A stretch of 64,000 nt of DNA from Cymbidium sinense. Taxonomy: Eukaryota; Streptophyta; Magnoliopsida; Asparagales; Orchidaceae. Of the stretch, positions 12,001 to 23,876 are shown piece by piece. The notes under the pieces were generated by a model. The model had not been told where the DNA came from. It did not search any database and worked only from the letters and a program-made list of their open reading frames with translations. A program made the position numbers and the translations under genes. Location of the stretch: contig CM038221.1 of NCBI GenBank assembly GCA_021442155.1, positions 42,355,648 through 42,419,647 of the forward strand, written 5' to 3'. The stretch's first letter is position 1. Every line of letters begins with the position of its first letter.

Positions 12001-13688
12001 CCAAACATCTCAAATTTTTTTTTTAAGATCTTGTTGAATATCATAGATTGACCATCTATTTGTGAGTGAAAAGCCAATAAAAACTTAAGTTATAAGCCCA
12101 ACATATAAGTATAAGATTTTCCACAAATAAGATTGTTGATCTCCACATTCGTTCCACAAGTCAAACCAGACAAATGTAGTGAATTCAAGGGATATAGATA
12201 TGACTTTGCGATGATCAAAGTCGAAATGCCCCAATCGTCATAAAAATTGATCGCAATATTCTCCTATTGCAAAACAGACCCTGCTAATACGTCCGGAATG
12301 CTGAAATTGATCAAGGAAGCTTCTCATGTCAATTAGTGATTGCTCAGTGGAAAAGAGGAGATATCGACATGATTGTGCGTACATCGAAATTAGAAGGCCA
12401 TGAGGATGGCTACAAGGTTCATGAAATTGACTATATTGATATCACCGAAATGTCAAATTATATCAATCAAGACCCTCAACATCCATTCGACTGAGTCTGT
12501 GCAAATGTTGAGCAAATAAATGCGATGTCGTGCGATTTGAGAAGAAATTGCCTCGTGACATCGAACTCACTCAAACGATCTCTAATTATAAAACATATTG
12601 CATTATTGAGCGAATGAATACGATGTCATGTGATTTGAGAAAAAAATACTATGTTGATATCACTGAAATGTCAAATCATATTAAACAAGACCCTCCGCAA
12701 TCCATTCGATTGAATCTGCAAATGTTGAGCGAATGAATGTGATGTCGTGCGATTCGAGAAGAAATTGTCTCGTGACGTCGAACTCACCCAAACAACCTCT
12801 GATTGTAAAACAGATTGTACTATAATGTTTGGAATGTCAAAATTATCTAATATAGACACTCATATTGATGGGGGTTGTCATATAATGAAATTTGGTCAAA
12901 TTTGACACGGATTTTGAGGAGATTTTATATTAATATCCACCAAATGGCCTCAACCGCACAAATATCCAAGTCCATGACTAAATCCCGTCGCTCATACCTC
13001 CCATACCTCAGGCCATAACCCTCCACTCCTCTCTTGTCAAATCCAGGCAGAAAACCGACCTCCCATTCTTGTGCTCTCACATTGCCTAACTCTCTCCCTC
13101 TGGTGAAGTGTCGAACTCCCCAATCTTCCTTCATGCATCGCTCTCTCCCTCTTTCCTGTTCATTCCTCCACAAACCCGCCACTTCATGCATGCAACAAGC
13201 CAAACACAGGCCCGATCGAACATCCCGAGCACCTACGTCGAGCCTCTCAACCACTGACCATCCCTCTCTCTCCTCGTTTCTACGCAACTTGACCCAACCT
13301 CTCTACTAGTCGAGTCATATTGCAACATCCCCATCGCTCTCTCCCATCTCGTATCCTACTCCCTCTTCCTCACCCACACTCAGTTCTGTTCATGAATTCG
13401 GCGGGTCTACAGATCACACTTTCCGCACCCATCACACACAACCACAAAGCTTGATATCCCTTTCCCTATCTCGACCTACTCCTTACCCGACCTTAGCCTT
13501 CACACCACCTCCTAATCGCCTCCCTTCTTCCTCTCCCCTCCAAACCGAGCCACACACAATCACACCTCTCTTCCCTACTCGACACCTCCACCTTACAACC
13601 AACTTATCTCACAACAACAAACATCTTACTCAATCTCGCTTTCTCTGTCTACTTTTTCTCTCTAGAATTCAACCAGGAAAAAAAGAGG

Positions 13689-13737
<49 letters not shown>

Positions 13738-16700
13738 CTCCTTACCCTCCCTACCTCGCATTGCATTGAAATCCATGCGCCTGCGTCGACGCTGCCTTGT
13801 TTTGCATGTCGAAGGATTTAGATTTCATTGCATCAGGCATTAGATTAATCAAAATAAGTCATGTTGAAAGAAAGAGTGACTTGAGACTTACACGAGACAT
13901 GCTTGAAGGTCAACTTTCAAGTTAACATGTAACTTAGGTTGAACTTGAAGGTCAATCAACATAAAGACTTGGTAATTTGCTCAAACATGATTATGAGCAA
14001 GTATATGAATGAAAATCTTGCCATTGAGCATAAACATGACTATTGGACTCTATTGCAATCCGCTCGAACCAATTAAGAATGTTTGGAAGAATCTAAATAA
14101 ATTTCACGATGAATTTGAAAGTCATCAACTAGCATGATGTGAGCTTCATCAAAACTTGTGAATTTAATAAACTAATGACTAAATGTGAATGTTGATTAAA
14201 GTGTCAAATCACAATAAGAACTTAGGATACCTAAAACGTCATCGAATCTACAACACACCTATGCTAGCAGATGGAAGGTGTTGATAGAATCTTCGAATGA
14301 ACTCTTGCATACATTCTGAGACAACTAATTGCTCGACTCAACTGCTTCTACATGTGTGCAAACACTTGGATGAAATGAATTCATTTCACATATTTTGAAA
14401 TTATCTTACATCCTAATCAAGGGCTTTGAAATCTATGTAAACTTTCAAAGAAATGAGTTAAATACTCATATGCGTTGTTGTGGAGTTTTTATTTGGAACA
14501 ACACATAGATTTTGAGGAATCTTATTTAGGTAATCAAATGCATCATTAAAAAAATAATATATCATTTCAAGAGATAGAAATATTACTCTATAATGAATTC
14601 AATTACTTAATAAGGGCTCTTAAGGCTGATGGGTCTACAATGCACTAGAGATTTTTCTCTTGAACTATATGGAGAAGTAGAACAGAGTTTATTTTATACC
14701 GAATTTGTAGTTTCCTATAAGGCAAGCTCTTATAGTTAATTACATCTTAAGAGAGAGATAACCCCTCCTAAAAAAACTCTTGATTAAAGAAACTAACATT
14801 TATCTCAATGGATTTCAAAGTTTATTCCTAGGATGGCTAATTTGAAAAATCAAGTGGGATTGATCCAAAAGAAAATAGTTCTTTTCTAAGTCCAGATGAA
14901 AATAAGTAGAAAATATTTTTAATACTGGGAAGCCTATTAAGCATTTCAATATATGTTATTATTGGGTTTTATGGCTTTGAAAATGAAGTTATTTAGATTT
15001 CAAGTTTGATATTTTATTGAAAAGTTAAGATTTGAATTTTGACAGCATAAGATTGCAGAAATACCTAAGAGGTGAAGACTTACTCCTGTAGCAGAGAAGA
15101 AACAGGATGCTTCAGATCCTAAGTTTGAACAGTGCTTCTGACATAAGTCAAAAGCTTGACTTAGCCTAATTGTAGGAATTTGAGAATTATTGGTTCTTTC
15201 TCACTTAAGAATATGAACTTATTCCAATTCTTTTAGAATTATATCCTGTCTGGAAGGAATTGTCAGCTAACTCCTCCTAACGATTTTAAATCCACGAGTT
15301 CAATCTTATGAATGCAAGATAGTTTAAGTCTTTTTTTTTTAAGGAAAGCTATGAGCGTAAACTCACTTCCCAAACCTAAGATCATGATTAACATGTTATG
15401 CATATAACTTATGTAATAAATTTTTACTTTTCCTGAATATTTTTAGACTCACAATTTAAAGATTTTGGGTATGCAAATCGTGCCTATGATGAGATGCAAT
15501 TAGAAAGAAGTCATTGGCTAAATCAAAAGAGATGACAGACTTTTTTAGGAAGGGTGATCATCCTTACAGGTCAGATGCCCCCTTATGTGTAATGATAGAA
15601 GGGCCCAATTCAAGAAGAACGGAAAAATATGCAAGCATGGTTTATAATTTCTAATGATTTTTAGTTTTTTTTGGTATTTATCCCTAAGGCTTTAATTGTG
15701 TGAGGCTATGAGTTGATTATATTAATATTTGGGTTGTTTAATTAAGTTGGGTAGAAAGTTTAATTTTATCCTAAGAGCATAATGTAAATCTAGGCTTTTC
15801 ATCATAAGCATAACAATCACAGAAAGATTATTCGCCTTATGAAAAGCATGTAGTTTTATTACACACTCCAAAATAAATCACACCAAATATAAATGAATTA
15901 AATAATAAAAGATCAATGCAATCAAATACCTAAGTACACCCTGAAAAAAGAAAAATGGGCAATCAGGGTCTACCCTTATATAGTCCAGTATAGTACTAGA
16001 AGTTTTGATCTATATGGTTTTCATTAACTTCAGAATCGTCGCCTTCTTCAAGGATCTCCTTAGTTTTTATGGACAAATGAGTACAGTCAGCTCCTGCTAA
16101 TCTTAAACTCCATAGATCTTAACTTAATTCTAAGTTCAAACTACATTTTAAAGTTCCAAAAGAAAATACTAAGTCCTGCAAAATAAATGTTAAGAAAAAC
16201 GAACAACACACCAGTAGTTATATATCAAACTCACGGGCTTAGCACCAGTGGTTATCAAACTCACTTGTCCTAATAGACTATACAAAATAATAAAAATATC
16301 ACATCACAACAATGCACTAGCTTATCTTAAATCTAAGGTCGGTGACCTGATATTCTAATGTGAAAAAAGGACCAGTGTGGAAAGCCTATACTAGGCTTTT
16401 TTAAGTTTAATTTCTGATTTAAATTCAAGATTTATTCAAAACGCTTCGCATAAGTGAAATTAGTAGGAATAGACCTAGCAATAGTGGCCTTCATTATATC
16501 ACGTTCAATACATAAGCGAGTAGAAGTAATCACAAAACTTAAGAGGTAAATCCTTAGATTGAAATAGACATTTCTTGAGTTTAATATATAATTGCTCATC
16601 TTGATAATCATGCAATGTGAATTCATTTTGTTTGGTTGTACGTTATTAGTTTAGTTGGTATTGTATCATAATTGGAGTCATAATCTTTGGTCTATTGGTC

Positions 16701-18306
16701 CACATTTTTTTCTTTCCAATCATTCAAGATTATTTTTAATTTTGTCTTTACTCAATTTGTACATACTCCAATCACTCGATTCTATTTTTTTATTATTAGT
16801 TTTTTTATTAAAAGCTACTTTCACCACTCCTCTAATATATTTTTCTTAATTTTGCCATATATCATGCTCAACTTCTGTAGCAATGACTTCACTTCTATCA
16901 CTCAACTTAGTTATAGTTCTATAAATGTTACTTTCAATTTTGTATTACATTCTCTTGCCATGTAGCATTGTGTAGATATTATACATTTATGAAACAACCG
17001 TAAATTATTGCTCAAACTTTAAAGCAGTATGCTTATCCGAGAATAATTCTCAAGGTTTACTTGCACGACAAAGAAGGGGTGAGCTGAAGCGGTTGAATGA
17101 TCAACTACGTCAGATCAATGCGGCACTTAGAAGACAAGCAAAAATAGAGTCTTATGCTCCTAAGTTGAGCTATGCACCAGTTGGCAGGATAGCAGAATCA
17201 AAAGTTGTTGTAGACCCTAAAAAAGAAGAATTAATTAAAAATTTGAGATCAGGGAAAAATTATTTGCGGAATCACGAGCTTGAGAAGGCATTTGTGGAGT
17301 TTAAGACTGCTCTAGATCTTTCAGAGGCACTGGGGGATCATGTTGAAGCGAAGAAGGCTGCAAGAGGCCTGGGTATGGCTTCCCTTTTCCCATTTCATTG
17401 CTCTTCTTATATGACAACATCATCTATCATGTTAACAACCATAATTAAATTTCCCTTAAGTTTTGAATTGTTCCACCACTATGAAGATCATAGATTTTTT
17501 TTTTTCATGAAGAAAGGTTTATTTATATGATGAAAATTTTATAACTGTCCAGCTAAAATAGTACTGTCTTATGTAAATCTTTTCTTATTGGGGTATTTAC
17601 ATGCATATTCTTATATATTTACGTATGTAACTCTTAAACTTTAATATTTATAAAATTAACATCTAAAACTTTAATATTACATACAAAATATCACTATTAT
17701 TTAAAGTAAAATACACATTTTCATACATATCAAAAGTGTCGTATTTATAAATATCAAATTTTAGATGTCAGACATATAAATACATATGATATATGCAGTG
17801 ATAGATTGCAAATTTCTGTCTGAACAATATATAATATTTCAAGCTTTTTCGTCCATGATGTATTTTCTATTCCTGGATGCTGATTGAGATGCTGTTCTCA
17901 ATTTTTTTGCTCTTCCATTCCCTTTGTCAGTCATGCAAGAATGCAATAACTCAGAAATTCAGTCAAAATGCCACATTTTTCAATCATGATGAAGCTTGAA
18001 AAACAAAATGAATACACAACCTACTAGAAGCTTTTTAATCCATGATATATATACGTTGTAGGTGCAATGTTTTTTCCCTAATGATACTAATCTTTTAATG
18101 CAGGGGCATCTCTGCAGAGGCAAGGCAAGTACAGAGAAGCCATTAAATACCACTCCAAAGTTCTTGAAATAGCCAGCAAGGTTGGGGAAGACTCCGGCAT
18201 AACAGAGGCCTACGGAGCAATAGCAGACTGCTACACTGAGCTCGGAGATCTTGAGAAAGCAGGGAAGTTCTACGACAGGTACATAGCGAGGCTGGAGAAA
18301 GACTGA
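8928..18306 (+). CDS. FLU: FLU: plastid TPR regulator of tetrapyrrole synthesis (5' end incomplete)
   Basis: FLU is a nuclear-encoded, thylakoid/envelope-associated TPR protein. It binds glutamyl-tRNA reductase and represses 5-aminolevulinate synthesis in the dark, preventing photosensitising protochlorophyllide build-up. Three firm exons (8928-9078, 17055-17372, 18104-18306) give 223 residues. They comprise a hydrophobic segment around MPFLFIIALIGATVGG, then LLARQRRGEL, then a likely coiled-coil linker with LRQINAALRRQAKIESYAP. TPR helices follow from about residue 95 to the end, closing with AYGAIADCYTELGDLEKAG and IARLEKD. Length and order match the C-terminal two-thirds of known FLU (about 316 residues in Arabidopsis). 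Exon phases join without a break. The start codon and transit peptide are missing from the recognised exons, so they lie in an unrecognised exon or left of the window. Intron 9079-17054 is 7,976 bases and carries several repeats. Confidence 0.93.
9283..9512. mobile_element. hAT-like MITE in the long FLU intron
   Basis: The ends are inverted and similar: TTAGGTGTTTGTGACAC at the left and the complement of CTAAGGGTCTGTTTATAG at the right. Inside, CTTTTCAGTAGCGAAAAGC on the left and several 'CTTTTCAAAAAGC' words on the right fold back on each other. This matches the common plant hAT-type MITE pattern (TAGGGTCTGTTTG ends with AGCTTTT-rich arms). A target duplication is not clear. Confidence 0.5.
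10184..10519. mobile_element. Mutator-type MITE with intact 10-bp target duplication
   Basis: The element is 336 bases with inverted arms of about 110 bases. The left begins GGGTTTAAGATCAAATTG and the right, reversed, reads GGATTTAGGATCAAATTG. Both continue through CCCTCAACTATTTATGAA and down to CTTCCG. The arms are diverged but colinear. The sequence TTTATTGAGA lies immediately outside both ends (10174-10183 and 10520-10529), which is a 10-bp target duplication. Long arms plus a 9-10 bp duplication point to a Mutator-class non-autonomous element. It lies in the 8-kb FLU intron and does not touch splice sites. Confidence 0.85.
12436..12835 (+). repeat. Degenerate tandem repeat, period ~218 bp
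   Basis: Two units start at TTGATATCAC (12436 and 12654). Both run through 'GAAATGTCAAAT', 'CAAGACCCTC', 'CATTCGA', 'GCAAATGTTGAGC', 'TGTCGTGCGAT' and 'GTCGAACTCAC'. A partial third repeat of the 'GAGCGAATGAATACGATG' part sits between them (about 12606-12650), and weaker matches extend upstream to about 12185. It lies within the FLU intron and no coding function is apparent. Confidence 0.75.
12925..13850. other. GC- and pyrimidine-rich island with (AG)n, intronic
   Basis: This ~900-base block is distinctly richer in C than its AT-rich surroundings. It holds open frames on both strands (13034-13309 and 13451-13843 on +, 12925-13287 on -), none with a recognisable motif. Such overlap on both strands fits skewed composition more than coding. 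A pure (AG)n run occupies 13692-13731. It may be the leader of an old retroelement or a captured gene fragment. Nothing in the sequence decides this. Confidence 0.5.
13692..13731 (+). repeat. (AG)20 microsatellite
   Basis: An uninterrupted dinucleotide run of about 40 bases at the edge of a pyrimidine-rich block. Confidence 0.95.
14455..16000 (-). mobile_element. LTR-retrotransposon-like repeat, copy in reverse orientation
   Basis: The part from about 14460 to 15300 matches, in the same order, about 33950-34650 (same orientation) and the reverse complement of about 40960-41590. A shared core is 'CTAGAGATTTTTCTC' followed by 'TATATGGA'. On the minus strand there is a TATA-like CTATATAAGGGTAGACC (15968-15983), matched at 35313-35334, as expected of the U3/R region of an LTR. 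No coding domain or matching partner LTR of the same insertion was found, so it is a truncated or solo copy in the FLU intron. Confidence 0.5.
17055..17372 (+). CDS. FLU: FLU exon: linker and first TPR helices
   Basis: The acceptor is AAG at 17052-17054 and the donor GTATGG starts at 17373. The exon encodes LLARQRRGELKRLNDQLRQI, then AALRRQAKIESYAP, then the charged KKEELIKNLRSGKNYLRNHE and the first TPR pair, ending KKAARGLG. The final Gly codon is split and completed at 18104. Reading through the donor adds a non-conserved tail and stops at about 17530, which is not the real protein. Confidence 0.92.
17588..17800. mobile_element. MITE family M, copy 1 (FLU intron)
   Basis: The left end reads GGGGTATTTACATGCATATT and continues to TCTTATATATTTACG. 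The right part returns as the complement (ATTTTAGATGTCAGACATAT, AAATACATATG). Internal words match the copy at 44667-44907 ('AATATTACATACAAAATATC' against 'AATATCACATCAAAAGTAC'). It is the most diverged of three copies. Confidence 0.55.
18104..18306 (+). CDS. FLU: FLU terminal exon: TPR domain and stop
   Basis: The acceptor AATGCAG ends at 18103. The exon encodes ASLQRQGKYREAIKYHSKVL, then VGEDSGITEAYGAIADCYTE, then DLEKAGKFYDRYIARLEKD and TGA at 18304-18306. These are the two C-terminal TPRs that contact glutamyl-tRNA reductase in known FLU. This exon is the best conserved part of the gene. Confidence 0.95.
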
Positions 18307-18481
18307 GCAGAAATTAAGCGTTAGACCAGGTTAGATCATGCCACCATCTCATCTTCCTCCTAATAAGCAGAGACGCTTATTTATTTTGTAACTTAGACCT
18401 TATTTGCGACGATATATTACTATTTTTGTAGTGTTATGGCTTACTGATTTTTTTTCCCCGAACTTTTGAACATTTAGAATC

Positions 18482-18516
<35 letters not shown>
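18482..18516 (+). repeat. (AAT)n/(ATT)n microsatellite 3' of FLU
   Basis: A short AAT run followed by about nine ATT units, some 175 bases after the FLU stop codon and probably in or just past the 3'UTR. The two halves are complementary and could form a small hairpin. Confidence 0.9.
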
Positions 18517-18517
<1 letters not shown>

Positions 18518-18734
18518 TTGTGTTGTTGTAGACCTCTTTTCTGCAATGTTTCGTTTTTTGAATTTTAATTTGTTTTATTTTTGAGATAGTTGTACACTCC
18601 TTATGTAGGTTTTATTTTTTATTTTTTTTTAGAATATAAATTGGTTGACAATTTAGTGTAAGAAAGTAGCTATGTGAAATTTCTTATTTGAAAGATGCAT
18701 GTTATGTTCGCTATTTAATAAAAAAATATGAAAA

Positions 18735-18963
18735 TTTACATACTACACAATTCTTATATATTTATATATCTAATATCTAAAATTAGGTATTTATTTTTCT
18801 AATATTTTTCTATACTTAAAAAAGGTATATTTTATTTTTAAAAAGTGAATGATGATGATATTTTTTATGTAATATTGAAGATTTGAGTGTTATATATATA
18901 TATATGTAAAAATTAAAATTTAAGTTATATATATAAATACATAAGGATTGTGTGGTAGGGTTA
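18735..18963. mobile_element. MITE family M, copy 2 (downstream of FLU)
   Basis: The left arm is TTTACATACTACACAATTC, then TTATATATTTATATATCTAA. The right arm is its complement (TATATAAATACATAAGGATT, then GTGTGGTAGGGTTA). It has the same design as 44667-44907. It starts about 430 bases after the FLU stop codon. Confidence 0.7.
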
Positions 18964-19204
18964 CTTGTCATTTTAGAAGATAAAAAAAATCATTTTTTTC
19001 TAAAGAATATAGTGGATGAAATGTTATTATAAAATATATATTATTAGTATAAATTTGTTAAAATATTTTATAGCTTGAACCAACGATAATAAATATTTAA
19101 AAGAAGTATATATCAACAATTGGAAAGAAAATATTTAAAGCAATAATTTTGGCGCTATCACACAAAAATCACACATGAGAAATATGGGTTTGTGTAAAAA
19201 ATGA

Positions 19205-19445
19205 CTAGAAATGTGAGGAGTTTATTATTATTATTTTAAAAATTAGTTAAAATGTATATTGAATTTATAATTAAATATTTATTAATGGCGAGGAATTAAA
19301 GAATATGATATATGCTGAAGAATTTCTAAGGTGAAGGTGACTACTCTTCTAAATTGTGGTAGCATTTTTTGCTTTGTCTAAACCAATTATATGAATAGTG
19401 ATATATATTGTTTAATTCAAATAAAAGATTCTATATTTATTTATT
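19205..19445 (+). repeat. Dispersed repeat, first copy (pair with 43150-43395)
   Basis: The sequence 'AATTAGTTAAAAT...TTATAATTAAATATTTATT', then 'AGGTGAAGGTGA', then 'GGTAGCATTTTTTG', matches 43150-43395 in the same order and orientation. The match stops at about 19445, exactly where the repeat starting at 19446 begins, so that repeat probably inserted into this one. Confidence 0.6.
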
Positions 19446-20206
19446 TGAATAACATTAAACAATCATCAAGCCATCGTAGTCAATATAAATCAAATTATTA
19501 ACCTTAACAAATGATCAAACTCTTAAAAAGAATTTAAGTAAAACATTAAATTAAGCTTTAGTCAAATCATAAGTTAACTAAATTAAAACATATTCATCAA
19601 TTCAAATCAAACTCAAATGAAAGGATATAATCATTAAATTTAAGCAACATTGAAATGATTTAATACAAAACATATAAAATTAAATCTTTACATTGAAACT
19701 TGAAGAAAGGAATAAAATATTAATTCAATGAAAATAATTATACATTAATCGAATTATTACAATTAAATTAAACCAAACTTAAACCCAACAAATCTATAGT
19801 TAATATCAATGATCAAAATCACATAAAGTTAAATAATGCTAACAAACTTAATCTTTAATTAAATTAAATAATAACTAAATTAAATTCAATTAAATCATTC
19901 AAAATAAATCAAAAGGATTAATTAAGATACGTAAGTCCTTAATTTGACCTCTAGAATGAATTTTTATCTCATGATGGAAATTCTATTCTACTAAGATTAG
20001 GATGTTGAAAAGAATGGGTTTTATTTTAAGCAGAATTTATTTTATTCTTCATTATTTAAAACTTAAATTCAACTTTAACACGAAAATAAACCTAAAATTA
20101 GAATAAAATTATAAATTAATTAAATCACTTAAATTGAAACCATCTAATGACAAAATTGAAGAAATCTTGACTTTGAATTAAAATTTGAACCTAAAAAGGA
20201 CTAGTG
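19446..20206. repeat. Long direct repeat A, copy 1
   Basis: This 761-base segment is nearly identical to 32451-33206, with only scattered substitutions and a 5-6 base indel. It is AT-rich and non-coding. It begins TGAATAACATTAAACAATC and ends AAAGGACTAGTG. It belongs to a larger, probably retrotransposon-derived repeat that continues here to about 22072, whereas the second copy lacks that continuation. Confidence 0.9.
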
Positions 20207-22072
20207 AAGGTATATAAAATTTGTATGACCCCTTCTGCAATAACAGAATAGGATGATTTCAGATTCACAAGTTCAACATATCTGCAACGAGTAAAATTTG
20301 TATCTAATCAAATCATCACAAACAATTCATATACTAATTAACTCATCAATTCTGGAAGCGTAATCTTTAAATAAAATACAGAAATAAGACATCGATAAAA
20401 TTTTATGCATCAAAAAAAAAACCTTTAACCTTTAAGCTTCCCAAAACTATACAATTCAACAAAACACTAAAACTACCCGTCTTTTCGAAATTATCAAGCA
20501 TCATAAGCTAAAGCGAGACAAGAATGCTAAAGTAAAGCTGGAGCGGTAGAACTAATGTACATGTAAATTTACAAAACTAGTAAAGTCTTTGCGATGTAAT
20601 GTAATAATGAACAATATAGTAGTCTGAAATGTACAATATCGAACAATATCTTTGTAGGTTCATATTGTATCAATGTCGAAGCGATTTTCATTAAAATCAT
20701 TTCGCTTATATCAAATCATTTTTAAATATGATTTATAATTGCATGTTTTGACTTCATAACAAAGGGTCGTCACCGTCTAAAAGAAGGTAAGGGTAGGAAC
20801 CATATACTTACCTAACACTGACACCAATTGACGACTACGGCTCCAAAAAAATCAGTCGGATACTAAGATCCCTAATCACGCTCATCTCGTCGAACTTTTT
20901 ATCTCACAGATTTATATTCATAGCCTTCTATCACAATTTTCGACATTTCCCTGTTTATCATATTATCGCTTATGTTTTAAAACATTTCTATGCCCAATGA
21001 AATCATATCTTTGAACTACTTATAATCATGTAAATCGATAATCGAACTTTTCTTATAATCATTGTAAATCGATGTCTATCAGAGTAATAAACATTTGTAT
21101 TTGCATTCAATATGACATAAATATATATGTCATTCATACAATTCATTATCTGAAGTGGTAGAAACATGTACAGAATCAATTTAAATTAGCAATTATGTCT
21201 CACCTCATGTCAGTCGTATGTGATGTGCTCGATTTCTCTCAGTACACCTATAATGAAATAACTCTTCTAAATACTTTCTTAAAACTCATAATTAACACGT
21301 ATTACCGAAACTGCGTAATTTTACCTAAAATTGATATCTCCTCATAAGCTTTCAAAACTGGAGTACGACTCCAAAGTAATCTACTAACGCCAATATTACC
21401 TGCTTCAATCAACAAAACTAAAATTAACAAACAATGTCAATCCTAAATCCCCATTCAATAATTCTGCAACTCACCTAGCAGCCAAAAATAGTTCGGAACT
21501 CCCCAATCACGCATTTCAACACCGCAGGAAGGCGAGAAGAAAAGGGATAGGGAAAAAATTAGTAGTCAGAATCCTATAAGCATCCTCGATCGAGAGCAGA
21601 AATCCCTAACCGAGCGATCGGTTCCTGATTTCCTCACCGGCTTCACGATTTCCTCACCCGATCGATTCCCGGATTTCCCAGCAAGTAACTTACGGATCGA
21701 CGGTTCGAACAACCGAAGGTGAAATCGAGCCAGTCCGGCGGCGACAGAGCGGCGGTTGGTGAAGCCGACGCCGGTCGATGCGTGCTACGAGCGGCAATTG
21801 GCCGTGGCCAGCGGCGTTCGTGTCGCGGGGAGCGGTCCATCAAGTCGATCGAGGAAGGGAAAGGAGGCGAACTCGATCGTGAAGGAAATCGGCGTGAAGG
21901 GTCGGCTATGGAAGGGAATGAAATAGGAAGTCGGGAGATCCAACCATACACGCTGGCTTAATCCGCATGCTTAGCATTGCTACAATACGACAAATTAATT
22001 AGCAATTAGAAATAAGCTAATTGGTGGATATTACATAAGCCCTCTTTTCACACAGATTGATAGGTCACCAAA
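20207..22072 (-). mobile_element. Remainder of repeat A element with GC-rich block
   Basis: This segment follows repeat A copy 1 and ends in TTGATAGGTCACCA (22057-22070), a sequence that also closes copy 2 at about 33245-33257. The block 21540-21960 is GC-rich with many CpG. Its frames on both strands (21643-21951 on - and 21719-21961 on +) show no domain and look compositional. Read on the minus strand, the order GC-rich leader then AT-rich tail resembles the long terminal repeat of a large non-coding (LARD-like) element. No primer site or polypurine tract was found. Confidence 0.4.
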
Positions 22073-23350
22073 CAGAAATGCGGTCTCTAAAAAATAAATC
22101 AATAGTATTTTAATAAAGACACACCGTTATTAAGAAATAATAAATCAATAAATTTTCAAAAAAGACACTTTTCCTTTATTAAATAAAAAATATTCACATA
22201 CCTTAAATTGAAAACCATTCCACGTAGAAATATTTCAATGTTCGTTCTAAAATCACAAAACATAAAAGTATATAAGTAACGATTAAATATACAAAAAAAT
22301 AAATATTAGTACCCATGCGTGTGTGTAATTTGTCCTTAAGACTCAACTTCAAAAAAAAAATCAGTTCATCTCGATTCTCTAATCACTTACACGTAACATG
22401 AGAATACAAAATGATGTAATAGGGTTTTGAGTGCTTAACTATTAGTACCCATGAACTAATTGCATACATTTTAATCGCCTTTTAAAAACAACAATTATCC
22501 AATAAAAATCTTCTTGGCAAAGAATGTTGGCCTAAAGATGCAAAACTCTACAAAATATATCAAATATTTCATTAAAATGGTTCATATTATCTCAAAATAT
22601 AAAAAGAGATGGTGTTTTATGTGCAAGACATGTCGGAGAATCCGCATTCATAGTTTTGTTTACTTAAACCAATATTACCTTAATAATGGAATAATAAAGG
22701 ATGACAACAAGTGGAAGCTAACCAAATATTTAAGAGTACTGCCAAGCCTACTAATTTCTAACAAATTGTACTTTAGAGCTCTACTTTCTCCATCAATCAA
22801 AAAAAAAAAGTTAAGTTTAAAATGTTAAATTGAAGCATTTAACCTAATTTGACCCATTTAGGCTGAACTGGTCAAACTTTGGTCAAACAAAAAATTGACT
22901 CAATTTAAATAAAATTAATTAACTCAAATCACTCTAAATATCCATCAAACATGATTGTACAATAATATAAATCTAAATTAGTGAATTGAATCATATAAAT
23001 TAACTTAAATCATTTTAGTCAAAGTTAGTCAAATTTTGGTCAAACTTAGGTCAAACTTAAAATTAATCTAAATTAAATGTGATTAATTAACAAAAAACAT
23101 TATAAATGGTTATTAAAACATAATTAAACTCTAATCCAAGCCAACACGATCAATTAGGCCATGCAAATCCAATTTGACCCACTTTGGTCAAAGTTGGTAA
23201 AAATGAGTTTAAATTTCAAACCATCTCAAAATCAAATCAATTCAAATTGCATTTTCATTTTTTTCAACCCCACAATGTGAATTGGAGAGTTTCCGGAAAA
23301 AAATCGCTAGAAAATCGTGAGCAGAATCGAGTGGGTCCCATCCGCCCCAT
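22073..23350. other. AT-rich repeat with GGTCAAA words; insertion site of the MULE
   Basis: No gene was recognised. From 22840 to 23200 the words GGTCAAA and TTTGACC recur every 20-40 bases. The same style, in the opposite orientation, is seen at 39780-40800, so this is probably internal sequence of the same retroelement class. It is interrupted at 23351-23360 by the Mutator-like element and resumes at 28768. Confidence 0.4.
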
Positions 23351-23436
23351 GCAATTTCACGAACAAATTTTTAAATTAAGTATGTTTTAATTAATAATTA
23401 ATAGATTAATCATTCATAAAAAAAATTAACTTTTGG
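23351..23436 (+). repeat. MULE left target duplication and terminal inverted repeat
   Basis: 23351-23360 is GCAATTTCAC, the left target duplication, identical to 28758-28767. The inverted repeat begins at 23361 (GAACAAATTTTTAAATTAAG) and stays alignable with the right end to about 23436. Confidence 0.9.
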
Positions 23437-23509
23437 ATGCGATCAGTGGCGGCGAACTAATTTAGTGGCGTGACGATCGCCGGTAAACTTTCTTATCTTA
23501 ATCCGCTTC

Positions 23510-23540
23510 ATGATAAGCGTAACTTATCGGGCGGTGGAAG
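23510..23540. promoter_or_regulatory. Left subterminal palindrome (GATAAG/CTTATC)
   Basis: GATAAG, five bases, then CTTATCGGGCGG forms an inverted repeat of the same motif that recurs at the other end of the element. Subterminal repeated motifs are typical transposase-binding sites. That role is inferred here. Confidence 0.5.
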
Positions 23541-23876
23541 TCCAGAGTAGTGGGCGACTAATTCTCATTTTTTTTTAAAAAAATGAAGTTGTAATTTTTA
23601 CAACAAAAACTGAAGTATTTTCAATCAACACCAAATGTACATCCATGTTAAGATTGCATTCTAAACAAATACACAACTAAGTGTTGAAATAAATAACCAT
23701 TCACAATGAAATAGAGGAGAATCATGAGTGTGGAGAAAAAGTGAAATAAATAGCTGTAAAATTTAACTATAAATCAATAGCTACAAAGCAATTGTTCATC
23801 CCATACAATTTTCACTCCCCAAAAATGTTAAGATGCATCACGTAATTTATTTGTCGGTAAAGGGACGTCCTATATG

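Noticed and set aside
13034..13843. Two + strand frames and one - strand frame as a gene
   Set aside because: Skewed composition gives overlapping frames on both strands, and no domain or splice pattern was recognised.
17373..17530. Continuation of the FLU exon to an in-frame stop at 17530
   Set aside because: The GTATGG donor at 17373 joins exactly in phase to the conserved TPR exon at 18104, and the readthrough tail is not conserved.
21643..21961. Overlapping 80-102 residue frames as a small gene
   Set aside because: They lie in a GC-rich block of a repeated element, with frames on both strands and no motif.
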